Part shown: piece after piece, positions 11,111 through 21,576 of the stretch | Layout: the number at the start of each line of letters is the position of its first letter | Position numbering within the stretch: the stretch's first letter is position 1 | Origin: Lichenostomus cassidix | Lineage: Eukaryota; Chordata; Aves; Passeriformes; Meliphagidae | DNA: 64,000 nucleotides | Direction: 5' to 3' | Assembly (NCBI GenBank): GCA_008360975.2 | Contig: CM039210.1 | Coordinates: 5,272,293-5,336,292 of the forward strand | Notes under the pieces: generated by a model | What the model saw: the letters and a program-made list of their open reading frames with translations, nothing else | Databases searched by the model: none | Told to the model about the DNA's origin: nothing | Program-made: the position numbers and the translations under genes

Positions 11111-12415
11111 TATTTCTTGTGGTAGTTCATTGGTTTTAGTTATTGCTGTAACTTAAAAGTGGTCCTGTGGAGGTTGGGATACAAAATTAGTACTATAGAT
11201 TTTTTTTTCTTAAACCATTCTAACCTCCTTATTTCTTATTTTGACATACTGACTTCTTTAAGATGACTTGTTGAGGTCAGAGAACCACGAACAGCTGGAA
11301 TACAGGTAACTACGTGATGACCAGATAAAGATGTCAGCAAATAACGACATGCTTAAAAGGGAATGAAGGAAATATTAGTAGTGAACTTTAAAAGTTTCAG
11401 TTCTGTTGTGGGTTTTGGGTTGTTTTTTTCTCCTTTTGGCTAAAGAAGTTATTTCCGGTGGATCTGTTCTAATACAGCCAGTGTACCGACTACATTGTTT
11501 TGTTAAAATCTTCATCAGAAGGCCTGGGCAGAATTGTCGGGGTATGATTGTCACAAATGCCATATATACCTTTCCCAAGGAGAAACAAAAGTACAGAGCA
11601 CACAGCACATGTTGACTTGAAAGAGGCTACCTTTGCTGGTGAATAATACATAATAATTACTGCTGCCACTATATATGCTTCTGATAAGGGAGCAAGGGCA
11701 TGTTCTGGGCCTTCATGTGCCAGGATGAATTTTTTTTTATTTTTATTTGTGGAACTGTTTTAAAGCATCTAAGTTACAGTTTTTCTACCTTTTTGTATTA
11801 AAGTCAAATCAACTCAACTGCATCATAAAAAGCTTGTTCAGTTTGGGAATAGGTTTTTTAGTTTGCTTGTTTTGTGAATGCACCTTGGAACTGGATATTT
11901 GGGGAGAATGTGTCCAGATTTGTGGTATTGTCAGGGTGAGAGTATTTTAGGAAGGATAACCATACTGATACTAGTACTTAGTGATTCTGATGGTCTCTCT
12001 TGCATTCATTTGCTTTTTTAATCTGCACAAAGGCTTGTTTAACTTAATACATCTGAGGAGGAAAGTATGGAATGAGAAATCTCTCATTGTTCTATAAAAT
12101 CATTAACTGTATCATGTGTAAATTGTTGACAGGTGGGATAGGAGCCTGTATTCAAAACTAAGATGTATTCTGTTAATAATTCATAGGGTCTATAATCATT
12201 CAGGAGCACTAATTCCATTGAGGCTCATTGAACTTTCAAAGAGGGGGAAGGCTGGTAAGTAATAGTGGGTACTAAAAAGTCTGATAAATGGATCTTTACA
12301 TTTTAGTGCAAACAGTGTGGTACATATCCCTTGGCAAAAAAAAAAAAAAAAAAGAATATAGGTGCAGAACACTTTGGATTTTAGTTGTTTGGTCCTTAAA
12401 TCTAAAGTGATAAAT
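11111..12415. other. No recognisable gene; AT-rich downstream flank
   Basis: Contains an 18-nt A-run near 12337 and short open frames without domains. No element boundary found. Confidence 0.5.
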
Positions 12416-12883
12416 GGTTATGACAAGGTTACCCACCTAGTTGCTCAAGGGAAGCCATTTGATAAAAGAAATGATACATTACCACATCCTATGACAAAAC
12501 AACCTTGGAAAGGATTGAGAAATGCAGACTGAGCTCTAGAGGCACAGAGAAGATAAAAACAGCCTTGCTAATTGCTAGAAACAAACTGCGCATGTTCAAA
12601 ACCAGGGGTCAACCAGTGGACACCACAATTTGGGGATCAAAGACCACCAGAGACCCCGAAAGAGACCCCCCCGAGGACCAAATAAGGACTTCCGATAGGG
12701 ATGGGACTATGCAAAATAGGGCAACGAATATACATCAAGCAAGTGAGGATAACTGATGAATATGTAAACTATGTGTAATAAAATGCCTTCCTTGTCTGTC
12801 TCGGGTTACACGAGATTAGAGGAAAATCCTCCTCGTGTCCAGCATGTTGCAATAAAGAATGCCTGCTTTGTAATACTCAAAAC
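12416..12883 (+). mobile_element. ERVL-like solo LTR (start approximate)
   Basis: The 3' half carries two poly(A) signals (TGTAATAAAATGCC and GCAATAAAGAATGCC) and the stretch GTCTCGGGTTACACGAGATT, typical of avian ERVL-type LTRs. It ends CTCAAAACA at 12883, directly against the CR1 5' end. The 5' boundary (TGGTTATGACAAGG) is a guess and no target duplication was found, because the CR1 5' end abuts it. Confidence 0.6.
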
Positions 12884-12890
12884 AGGTGTG

Positions 12891-13020
12891 GGGCGGGGTT
12901 TCCTCCACCCAGCGGCGGTGTGATTAAAAGAGAGCTGAGCAGGTGGGTGTTTCGCTCCTGCACAGGCGTTGGGCAGGGTTTCCTCTGGCCAGCGGCGATG
13001 TAATTAAAAGAGGGCTCTAG
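12891..13020 (+). repeat. CR1 5'UTR tandem units, 80-bp period
   Basis: GGGTTTCCTC...CCAGCGGCG.TGT.ATTAAAAGAG.GCT occurs twice, 80 bp apart (from about 12896 and 12976). Tandem GC-rich 5' units are known in some LINE promoters; a promoter role here is inference. Confidence 0.65.
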
Positions 13021-13213
13021 GGAGTGTGGCAAACAGGAGCGGGCAAACAGGGGCGTGGCACGGCACTGAGGGCGTGGTATGGCAGTTTGCGAGGCAGTTT
13101 GCGCAGGCAGGGAAAGCATGCAGGGTTGCAGATATCCTCCCGCTAGTGGGGTTTTTAGTTTGTTTTAGTGTTGAGATTTGGTTGGTTGGTTGGGGTTTTT
13201 TTCAGTAATGGTC

Positions 13214-13781
13214 TATTGTGATAATAGCTGCAAGTTCCCCACACCCCTTTCTTAACGACTGTACTTGTCACCTATTGTCCTGCCTTCCCTACTCCACATG
13301 GCCCTGGCCACTCCCTCGGGTTTCCCCTATTGGTTCCTGTACTCCTAACTCCGCCCCTGTACCTCCCCTGTACCCAGAGGTCACTGGGCCTGTGTGCTGT
13401 CCCTGCCCTCTCTGTTTCCCTATAAAACCCCTTACCCTCCGCCATCTTGCTGTCTATGCTCCACGTGTGTTTCTGCTCCACGTGTGCTGAGCATGTGAGG
13501 CCTTTGCCCTCGAGGCATCTCTGCCTCGGGGAGGTCGTTGGCCTCTGCTGCACCATGCGAATAAACATCTTCCACGGACACAACGCATAGACCCTCCTCG
13601 CCTCCTTTATCACCGCCGGTTGCGGAAGCAGACGAACCAGAGCTAGCCTTATGGCTCCCCGGCCGGTGAGAGCGCAGTGTCCAGCCCTGGGACAGAGGGT
13701 TTGGAGCACTGAGGCGCTGAACTGGGCTGGGTAGAGACGCTCTCGGGTAAAGTCTGCTGTAACATCCTCTAAACCGCAACA
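13214..13781 (+). mobile_element. Solo LTR inserted at the CR1 ORF1 start codon
   Basis: 568 bp flanked by a perfect 6-bp duplication ATGGTC (13208-13213 and 13782-13787), which are the first two codons of CR1 ORF1. It has a TATA box (CTATAAAACC, near 13422), an AATAAA signal near 13560 and ends CCGCAACA. The expected TG start reads TA (TATTGTGATAATAG), a probable decay of TGTTG. Plus-oriented. Confidence 0.85.
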
Positions 13782-14756
13782 ATGGTCTTTACATGATCAA
13801 AAGCTACAGCTACTAAAAGTGTACCTAGCCAAACAGAACCCTCCAAGAAGGATGCGTCTGTCCAGACCCCTTCCTGTGAAGAGTGTTTGAGCTTGTCAGT
13901 AGTACCAGGGGATGGTGCAAAAGATGCCTGCCTATGGCGCGAACAGGGGAATGATCTCCTTTCTCTGGTGGTGGAGCTTAGGGAGGAAGTAGAAAGACTA
14001 AGGAGCATTAGAGAAAGTGAAAGGGAAATAGACTGCTGGAGCTTCAACCTTCCATCCTTGAGAGAAGCCCCCCAAGAGTCAGAGGACTCCCATGCCTCCT
14101 ATCGTCAGGCAAGAGGAGAACATCTGGTGGATGAAGGGGAGTGGAAATGGGTTCCTATTCAGGGAGGTAATAAAAATTCCTCCCGACCCCCATCACCCAC
14201 CCAGGTGCCACTTCAGAATAGGTATGAGGCCCTGGATGAAGAGGGTCAGCCAGATGATATAGAAGAAAACAACCTGCCCTGTGAGCCTTCCAGTTCTAAT
14301 TCTACTTCCCCTGTCAGACAGATCATTACCTCTAGCATTATAAAGAAAAGAAAGGTAGTCGTGGTAGGCAACTCTCTTCTGAGGGGAACTGAGGGCCCTG
14401 TGTGTCAACCGGACCCATCCCACTGGGAGGTCTGTTGCCTCCCTGGGGCCCGGGTACAGGATATTACTGAGAGACTCCCTGGGCTGATTCAGCCCTCTGA
14501 TTATTACCCATTGTTGATACTCCAGGCTGGCAGTGATGAGATTGAAAAGAAGAGCACCAGGGCAATTAAAAGGGACTTTAGGGCACTAGGTCGAGTGGTC
14601 GATAGGGCAGGAGCACAAATAGTGTTTTGCTCAGTCCCTTTGGTGGCAGAGACAAATGATGAAAGAACAGGAGAGCCCACATCATCAATAAGTGGCTCAA
14701 GGGTTGGTGTCATCGACAGAATTTTGGGTTTTTTGATTATGGGGCAATTTTTATGA
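13782..14756 (+). pseudogene. CR1 ORF1 (esterase-like domain), degraded
   Basis: After the LTR the frame resumes at the duplicated ATGGTC, but the fifth codon is TGA (CGA to TGA transition), so the original start is dead. From 13887 the frame is open for 289 codons. A coiled-coil-like segment (VVELREEVERLRSIRESERE) precedes a C-terminal domain opening with VVVVGNSLLRGTEG and ending near IVFCSVPLVAE, matching the esterase-like domain of CR1 ORF1 proteins. These act in LINE ribonucleoprotein assembly. The end is cut by the LTR starting at 14774. Confidence 0.85.
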
Positions 14757-14773
14757 CACCTGGCTTGGTGGAG

Positions 14774-15239
14774 TGTCCTAGGTTGCAATATAGATGTATT
14801 TAAGTATTCTATTACCACCAGCTGTGGGCCGTTAGCTGTTATCACCTGCTAATGACCCACCCCGCATGACAGGCAATGGGCCATCAGGGACCCACCGTGT
14901 GACTCATGGACTTATCTCATCCCATTGTGGGATGCTCTGCCCAGGAAGGAGGAGCCAGGTGTTCCCACCTGGATATAACCTGGCCTTGGAACTGCCTGAG
15001 CTAGCCCTGTCTACTGGGTTCCCAGAGGACAAGAGCTACCACTGGACCTTCAGCTGGAGACCAGACCTTCACAGGATCACTGCTTCAACTGAACTACTTC
15101 AGTTGAACTGCTACCACCACCTTTACTGGGTGTCAGGTCGTATCTGACTTTGTCAGTGCTTTTCCTTGTATTATTTCACTTATTTTTACTTTCAGTCTTG
15201 ACTTGTGATCTCCCACTGGTTTGTTTTCAAACCAATACA
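14774..15239 (+). mobile_element. Solo LTR, TGTCCTAGG family, between CR1 ORF1 and ORF2
   Basis: 466 bp from TGTCCTAGGTTGC to CAATACA, flanked by a perfect 5-bp duplication TGGAG (14769-14773 and 15240-15244). Contains GGATATAACC as a possible TATA. Two relatives lie in the ERV cluster: 24892-25414 (opposite orientation) and a truncated one at 36367-36438. Confidence 0.9.
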
Positions 15240-15330
15240 TGGAGCCAGACAGGCTTCATCTATCTGTTAAGGGCAAAAGGATTTTAGCCCATGAACTGGC
15301 GGGACTCATTGAGAAGGCTTTAAACTAGGT

Positions 15331-16102
15331 TTGACAGGGGAAGGGGATGCAACTAGGCTCTCCAGAAACAAGCCCAAGGGTGCTAAGGCAGAGTCAGGGG
15401 TGAAAGTAGCAGCCCAGCTGAAGTGCATGTATACTAATGCACGCAGCATGGGTAATAAACAAGAAGAGCTGGAAGCCATTGTACAGCAGCAAAGCCATGA
15501 TTTAGTCACCATCATGGAAACATGGTGGGATGACTCGCATAACTGGAGCACCGCACTGGATGGCTACAAGCTCTTCAGAAGAGACGGGAGAGGGAGGAGA
15601 GGTGGAGGGGTGGCCCTTTATATTAGGGGCTTTTGATGCCATGGAAATTGAAACTAATGATTATGAATTTGAATGCTTGTGGGTAAGGATTAAGGGGAAG
15701 GCCAATAAATCTGACATCCTGCTGGGAGTCTGTTATCGACCACCCAGTCAGGAAGAAGAGGTAGATAATTTATTCTACAAGCAGCTGGAGGAGGTTTCAG
15801 GATCACCAGCCCCTGTTCTTGTAGGTGACTTTAACCTACCAGACATCTGCTGGGAGCTTAACACAACAGAGAAGAGGCAGTCTAGGAGGTTCTTAGAGTG
15901 TGTGGAGGATAATTTCTTGTCACAGCTGCTGAGTGATCCTGCCAGGGGAGGGACTGCATTGGATCTGCTGTTTGCTAATAGAGATGGGCTGGTGGGAGAG
16001 GTGGTGATTGGAGGTTGTCTAGGGCATAGTGATCATGAAATTATAGAGTTTTCAATATTTGGTGAAATCAGGAGGGGGGCATCAATAAAACTTTCACACT
16101 AG
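15331..16102 (+). pseudogene. CR1 ORF2 endonuclease domain, frameshifted
   Basis: Frame 15331-15636 holds the N-terminal endonuclease motifs (YTNARSMGNKQEELE, then METWWD); frame 15530-16102 continues with the core (GVCYRPP, LVGDFNLPDICW) and the final motif GHSDHEIIEF. The two frames join by a shift at about 15637. APE-type endonucleases nick target DNA for LINE priming. The palindrome boundary at 16077 lies just after the SDHE motif, so the mirrored copy lacks this domain. Confidence 0.85.
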
Positions 16103-17139
16103 ACTTCCGGAGGGCAAACTTTGAGCTATTCAGGAGACTTACTTGGAGTGTTCCTTGGGAAGTAGCCCTTAAGAACAAAGGAGTTCAGGAAGGGTGGGCG
16201 TGCTTCAAAACAGAGGTCTCGAGGGCACAGGAACAGACCATTCCCATGTGCCAAAAGATGAGTTGATGAGGTAAATGTCCAGCCTGGATGGGCAAGGAGC
16301 TTATGAAGGAACTAAGAAATAAGAGGATGTTTCATCTTTGGAATCAGAGTCAGGTACCTCAGGAATTACTTAAGGAGATTGACAGGGCATGTAGGAGAAA
16401 AATTAGAGAGGCCAAAGCTCAGTTAGAACTGAATTTAGCAACTTTTGTGAAGGATAATAAAAAGTGGTCTTACAAATATATTAATGGCAAAAGGAAGGGT
16501 AAGAACCATCTTGGTTCTCTACTGGATGCGGAAGGGAATTTAGCAACCGCAGATGGGGAGACGGCAGAAGCGTTTAACGCCTTCTTTGCCTTGATCTTTA
16601 TTGAAAAGATGGTTTGTCCTCAGGACAACTCTCCTCCTGTGCTGGTAGATGGTGTCAGGGAGAAGGATGGTCCCCCTGTTATCCAGGAGGAAGCAGTCAG
16701 AGACCTGCTGAGCTGACTGGATGTTCATAAATCTATGGGACCAGGTGGGATCCAGCCCAGGGTGATGAGGGAGCTGGCAGATGAGCTAGTGAAGCTGCTC
16801 TCCATTATTTGTGAACAATCCTGGCTCACCGGTGAGGTTCCAGATGACTGGAAGCTGCCCAATGTGATGCCCATTTACAAGAAGGGTAGGAAAGAGGATC
16901 CTGGAAATTATAGGCCAGTCAGTCTAACCTTGGTACCCAGTAAGGTCATGGAACAGTTTATTTTGAGTGCCATCACATAGCACTTACAGGATGGCCGGGG
17001 GATTAGACCCAGCCAGCATGGGTTTAGGAGGGGTAGGTCGTGTTTGACCAACTTGATCTCCTTTTATGGCCAGGTGACCTGCCTGGCAGATGCGGGAAAG
17101 GCTGTGGATGTTGTCTATTTGGACTTCAGCAAGGCCTTT
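16103..17139 (+). pseudogene. CR1 ORF2 linker and RT N-terminal part
   Basis: Frames 16288-16716 (linker, KWSYKYINGKRKGKNHLGSL region) and 16735-16980 (RT fingers: [18 protein letters not shown]) are separated by a TGA and followed by a TAG at 16978. The coding trace runs on to DFSKAF at 17139, where an LTR splits it. Identical in the inverted copy at 59286-60322. Confidence 0.85.
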
Positions 17140-17738
17140 TGTAAGGAAGGACTCCGTGGGGTTTAGTTATGGGGATAAAATAGGGGCAAGAGATCTCTAA
17201 AGATGAGTTTTAGAACGTGAGGGTTTATTGCGAAAGAGCGTGGGCGTGAGAGGCCTGCTGGGCTGCAAGACGCAGCCCAAAGCAGGCCAGAGAAAAGAGA
17301 GAGAGCAGAAAGAAGAGAGTAAAAAGAGCGTAAAAGAGAGCGATTTGCTGTTTACAATGCAATAAATCATCTTCTCTGTTGAATATTCTAATTCCCTTTA
17401 ACCAATCTAAGACAAGCTACAAACTCTACAGCATTTACATACAAGCTATAAGAATCATCACATTACCATACGGGGTCATGTTTCAAACCTTAAAAAAACT
17501 ACCTTTTGGTATCTCCACCAGGCAGGTAGGGTCTGCTCTGACCTTTGGACTTGCCTGGGTAGAGGGCATTGTTCTATCAAGAAGGGGGATTACCTTCCAC
17601 GGCCATACCATTGTTTTTTAGTTACTCTACAACTCGAACCTTGTCTTCATTTCAATCTCACTCATTTTTTCCATATCCTCAGCATCTTTTGCAAGGTAAT
17701 CATATCTATAAGGCTTTCCTATTTCATCTTCCCCAACA
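17140..17738 (-). mobile_element. Solo LTR inserted in CR1 RT
   Basis: 599 bp with TGTAAGG...CCAACA ends and a perfect 6-bp duplication GCCTTT (17134-17139 and 17739-17744) that restores the CR1 reading DFSKAF-DTV. In minus orientation it starts TGTTGGGGAAGATGAAATAGG and carries an AATAAA (CGCAATAAACCC), so it is antisense to the CR1. The A-rich U3 start gives a chance open frame on the minus strand. Confidence 0.9.
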
Positions 17739-17744
17739 GCCTTT

Positions 17745-18073
17745 GACACCGTTTCCCCACAGTAAACTCCTGGAAAAGCTGGCAGCTCACAGCTTGGACA
17801 GGTGCACTCTTCAATGGGTTCAGAACTGGCTGGATGGCCGAGCCCAGAGAGTGGCGGTGAATGGTGCCACATCCAGTTGGCGGCCAGTCACTAGCGGTGT
17901 CCCTCAGGGATCTGAGCTGGGGCTGGTTTTGTTTAATATTTTTATTGATGACATGGATGAGGGTATTGAGTCTACCATTAGTAAATTTGCAGATGACACT
18001 AAGCTGGGAGCGTGTGTTGATCTGTTGGAAAGTAGGAGGGCTCCCCAAAGAGACCTGGAACCTGGATAGATGG
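17745..18073 (+). pseudogene. CR1 ORF2 RT palm (FADD box)
   Basis: The RT frame resumes after the [29 protein letters not shown] and the catalytic box [11 protein letters not shown] (FADD being the CR1 form of the YxDD motif). It ends at a further LTR insertion at 18074. Confidence 0.9.
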
Positions 18074-18674
18074 TGTCTTGGAGTGATGTTATGATAATCC
18101 TTTATTCCCTATCGTTGGTTTATATGCTCAAAAAAATGTGGTCCTGTCGCTTTAACTACGTTCAGCCGCAGAGAGAAACGCGGGTTGTTTTGAAAACTTT
18201 TTCCCAAGTCTCGCTGCGGGGGAGTGAGGAGGGGGAGGGGAAGATTCTTCGCTCTGCAGAGACTGCGTGATGGGACGGCTGTTGGAGTGGGCTCTGTTCC
18301 GTTTTTTTTTCTTTCTTTTTTTTTATTTTTAATTTTTTTCGTTTGGACCCCTTTACTTTGATCTGCTTTGTCGCCCGAAAACCCAAGTGAGCCAGAGGAC
18401 AGCAGAACTCTCGGGGAGCTCCGCCCAGCCCCCAAGGGGAACGAGGAGGGGAGAAACTACATCTGAGGAAAAAGGACTTTTTAATCAGGTTTAATAACTC
18501 TTTTCCCCCTTGGTTTTCCCCTTCCCCTGTGCCTTGCAGGGCACTCTGCGTGGTTTTATTAAATAAATAGTTTTTTCTTCACTTCCATCTAAGAAATTCT
18601 GTTGTGGGTGGGGGAGGGGGTGTCAGAGCCCTTTGCTCTTGGAGGAGAGAGAGTTTTATCATTAATCCAGGACA
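18074..18674 (+). mobile_element. Solo LTR inserted in CR1 ORF2 after the RT
   Basis: 601 bp from TGTCTTGGAGTGATG to ATCCAGGACA with poly(A) signal AAATAAATAG near 18563, so plus-oriented. The flanks (ATGG before, ATAGG after) are an imperfect duplication. The CR1 resumes with the AGAGTCCAGTAAGATGAAG segment. A long T-rich run lies at 18302-18340. Confidence 0.8.
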
Positions 18675-19471
18675 ATAGGCAGAGTCCAGTAAGATGAAGT
18701 TCAACAAGTCCAAGTGCCGAGTCCTGCATTTTGGCCACAATAACCCCCTGCAGTGCTATAGGCTGGGGACAGTGTGGCTGGACAGTGCCCAGGCAGAGAG
18801 GAACCTGGGGGTACCAGTCGACAACCAACTGACTATGAGCCAGCAGTGTGCCCTGGTGGCCAAGAAGGCCAACGGCATTCTGGCCTGTATTAGAAATAGT
18901 GTGGCCAGCAGGGATAGAGAAGTTACTCTTCCCCTGTACTCGGTACTGGTGAGGCTGCACCTTGAGTGCTGTGTCCAGTTCTGGGCTCCTTAGTTCAGGA
19001 AGGACATTGAGACACTCAAACATGTCCAAAGGAGGGCGACAAGGCTGGTGAAGAGCTTGGAACACAAGCACTATGAGGAACAGCTGAGAGAGCTGGGGAT
19101 GTTTAGCCTGGAGAAAAGAAGACTCAGAGGAGACCTTTTCACTCTCTACAACTACCTGGAAAGGTGGTTGTAGGCAGGTGGAGGTTGGTCTCATTTTCCA
19201 AACAACTGACATAACAAGAGGACACAGCCTCAGGCTGTGCCAAGGGAAATTTAGGTTAGATATTAGGAAAAGGTTTTTTACTGAAAGAGTGATAAAATTC
19301 TGGAATTGTCTGCCCGGGGAGGTGGTGGAGTCACCATCCCTGGATGTGTTTAAAGAAAGATTGGATGTGGCACTCAGTGCCATGGTTTAGTTGAGGTTGT
19401 GTTAGGGCATGGGTTGGACTCAGTGATCTTGGAGGTCTCTTCCAGCCTTGTCATTCTGTCATTCTGTGAGA
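18675..19471 (+). pseudogene. CR1 ORF2 C-terminus and 3' end
   Basis: Frame 18694-18993 ([17 protein letters not shown]...[13 protein letters not shown]) and frame 19178-19390 (GKFRLDIRKRFFTERVIKFWNCLPGEVV) cover the C-terminal part of ORF2, with shifts and stops between. The CR1 3' end with ATTCTGT repeats closes at about 19471. Confidence 0.9.
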
Positions 19472-19479
19472 ACTGTGTT

Positions 19480-20234
19480 AATTTATATCCAGCCAAGTTT
19501 GAAATCAGAATTGGCACCCCAGATGGGACAATCTGTCTGATTTCCCCTGGATCCCAGGATCTTCACTCCAGCACTGGTGATTTAGGGTGAGCTAGAATTT
19601 ATTAATTTAGGAGAACTAGAAGCTGGATAATAATAATAATTTTTGAACGGATTTAGAAGGCCAGAGATTGGATAATGATTTACTAAGATTTGCTTGCAGA
19701 AGACAATGTATTATTCGCTTAATGATTTTGTGCCTACCTAGTATCGGGGAGGATATAGAGAGAAGAGAGCCAAATAATTGAGAAAAACTACTGAGTGTGA
19801 CCGAACATCCTGCCCTCGGACCCCAGAACTGGTACAAGTTAGTTCTAAGGCTTGGACTTGGACCAAGAACCAAGGGAGCATGCGCAAGGGAACAGGGTGA
19901 AGAGTTCATTGTGAGGAAGACTACCGATTTCGCCCTCATTAATCATTTGGGACCCTCGCCCACAATTAATCTGTGACACTGCGCTTGCGCGAACATATGT
20001 AAATGAACTTTGAACTCATTATAATACGAAGCGGGAATAGGTAATGAATATATATAGGGGCTTTGTCTAACTTTATGCATATGTAACCTGTAACCTAATA
20101 TAAACCAAGTGAAGTGCTGCTGACAGTGTGCATGCTTTCGGAGGGGCTACCCCCCATGCACCCCAGCTGGAATAAATGCATACCTACTTCATAACTATCT
20201 GAGTTGTGGAGTCATTCCGCGCCTCAGCAGGACA
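19480..20234 (+). mobile_element. LTR-type element (5' limit uncertain)
   Basis: The 3' part is a typical LTR: TATA-like GAATATATATAGGGG near 20047, AATAAA at about 20172, and a TG/CA-compatible end CAGCAGGACA at 20234. The 5' limit is unclear because the CR1 3' end abuts the region. A PBS-like string TTGGCACCCCAGATGGGAC near 19510 might be a retroviral leader, but its tRNA is not identified. On its right it breaks the ERV1 RT frame. Confidence 0.6.
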
Positions 20235-21310
20235 GGAGTGTTATAAGGAGACATGCATGGCTCCAAAAGACCTGCCTTTAGCAGGGATTCAATGACAGGC
20301 TGTAACCCTTTCCTTCCCTCCCTTGAAATAGGGTATTGCTTCTTAGACACCACTTGTCCTGGTTGTTTCAAAGTCATTTGGAGAGGCTCTATATCTAATT
20401 TTCCATATTTTCCAGGGGCTGCCCACACTTCTGTGTTAATTTCAGCATAAGCCTTCTCAGACATTTTACACAAAGTTACCACAGTGTTAGACTCCATATC
20501 ACTTTTCACAATATTAATTTGCATCCCCACCTTAGCCATCAAATCTCTTCCTAGTAAGTTGCAATCACAGGTAGGAACAAACAGAAATTCATGCATTTTG
20601 AATCATCTATCACCCACATCTACCAACAACGGTTGAATAAAATGCACTCACTCATCTTTTCCACTCACTCTTTGAATAATTAAAGATCTTTTTGACAACT
20701 GTCCCCCTTTGGGGAAAAAATTCAAAGTGGAACGAGAGGCTTCTGTGTCTACTAGGAAACTCACCTCCTCCCGATCTGGACCCACTTTAAAATTTCTCAA
20801 GGGTTCCTGTGTGGTGGGTCTCTGGTATAATGGGAGCCCCTGACATCCCTAACAATCCATCTCCATTAGCTTCTGGACTTCCTCCTTCTGAGGATCCAGC
20901 TGTTTCTGCGGGCACTCCCGCTTCCAGTGTCCCCTCTGCCCCGGTTGGCTCTCCCCTGCCTAGGGGGCAATGCCTTTGCCACGTTCTGGTGGCTAACCCT
21001 GTCTCTTCTGTCCCGGGGGCCCCGCAGTTTATTTTTTTCGGGGCTGTAATACTTTTGGCATCACCTTTGCCTTTCCCTTATCCTTTCTTACATACATTTG
21101 CTGTATCTTTCTAACCAGTTCGTTCAGATGCTTATGCTGCCCTTCTTCTAGCCCCCACGCCCACTACTGCCTGGAGGTGCTTGTTCTCCCACATTTAAAA
21201 ATCATTACAGTGACCCAAACAAAACTCTTAACAGACAATCCTAGTCCTTCCATGTACAATCTGCTTTTTCCAGATATTTTTCTACAGTGTCTAAATGTAG
21301 CTCCCCCCTC
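20235..21310 (-). pseudogene. ERV1 second copy: Gag nucleocapsid, protease and RT N-terminus (remnant)
   Basis: Minus strand. A zinc-knuckle trace (GHWKREC) lies near 20912-20934; a protease active-site trace (FLVDTEAS, with E where G is expected) near 20735-20757; then a stop-containing protease body with LLGRDLM; then frame 20195-20596 entering RT (KKQYPISREGRKGL... EPCMSPYNTPVL). Layout and motifs are gammaretrovirus-like. It overlaps in sequence with, but is a different copy from, the RT start at 35865-36366. It ends where the LTR at 19480-20234 begins. Clearly inactive. Confidence 0.75.
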
Positions 21311-21525
21311 TGGCACTCCCCGGGGGCATGGCCAGCAGCACCACAAGTGACCAGGGTGTCTTGCCGCCTCAGGGAGGCTGGGAGGCCACAGCTGCCCTGC
21401 CCCGGGGGGGTGGAGGGGTCAGGGACTGCCCGGTGCTGAGCCTGCAGCTGTCCCACAGCTCCAGCTTGGCTCCACACCTCCCCACAGGCCCCCAGCCTGT
21501 GCTCCCAGCCTCTTATTCTACATGA
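21311..21525 (-). other. GC-rich block with degenerate zinc-knuckle-like coding trace
   Basis: About 210 bp of markedly higher GC than its surroundings. The minus frame 21241-21477 contains TCGAAGHAPGECQRG, a C-x4-H-x4-C remnant of a nucleocapsid knuckle lacking the first cysteine. It sits between the ERV1 LTR and the second Gag-PR copy; probably retroviral gag but of unlike composition. Confidence 0.4.
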
Positions 21526-21576
21526 TCATAAATCAGACACCTCTTTCTACTATGTGAAAAACGAGGTCCACTCTCC

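Larger units (their letters stand above)
12884..19471 (+). mobile_element. Near full-length CR1 LINE broken by four LTR insertions
   Basis: In order: 5'UTR with tandem units (12891-13020), ORF1 with an esterase-like domain, ORF2 with an APE-type endonuclease, reverse transcriptase and C-terminal region, and a 3' end with repeated ATTCTGT units at 19448-19470. After removing LTRs at 13214-13781, 14774-15239, 17140-17738 and 18074-18674 plus duplicated target bases, about 4.3 kb of CR1 remains, near the length of complete avian CR1. ORFs carry stops and frameshifts, so it is dead. The left boundary of the 21.9-kb inverted repeat (16077) falls inside it. Confidence 0.9.

Noticed and set aside
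13218..13782. Several overlapping open frames (90-145 codons) on both strands
   Set aside because: They lie inside a GC-rich solo LTR with clear ends, TATA and poly(A) signal; no domains.
17627..17872. 81-codon minus frame with an acidic tail ([16 protein letters not shown])
   Set aside because: It spans the CR1/LTR boundary and reads the LTR U3 start; a chance fusion rather than a gene.
18589..19383. 264-codon minus frame opposite CR1 (and mirror at 57042-57836)
   Set aside because: Antisense of the CR1 ORF2 C-terminus; no known motif, and CR1 coding is on the other strand.
20809..21114. 101-codon plus frame with a proline/serine-rich sequence
   Set aside because: Antisense to the ERV1 nucleocapsid/protease region; no supporting signals.
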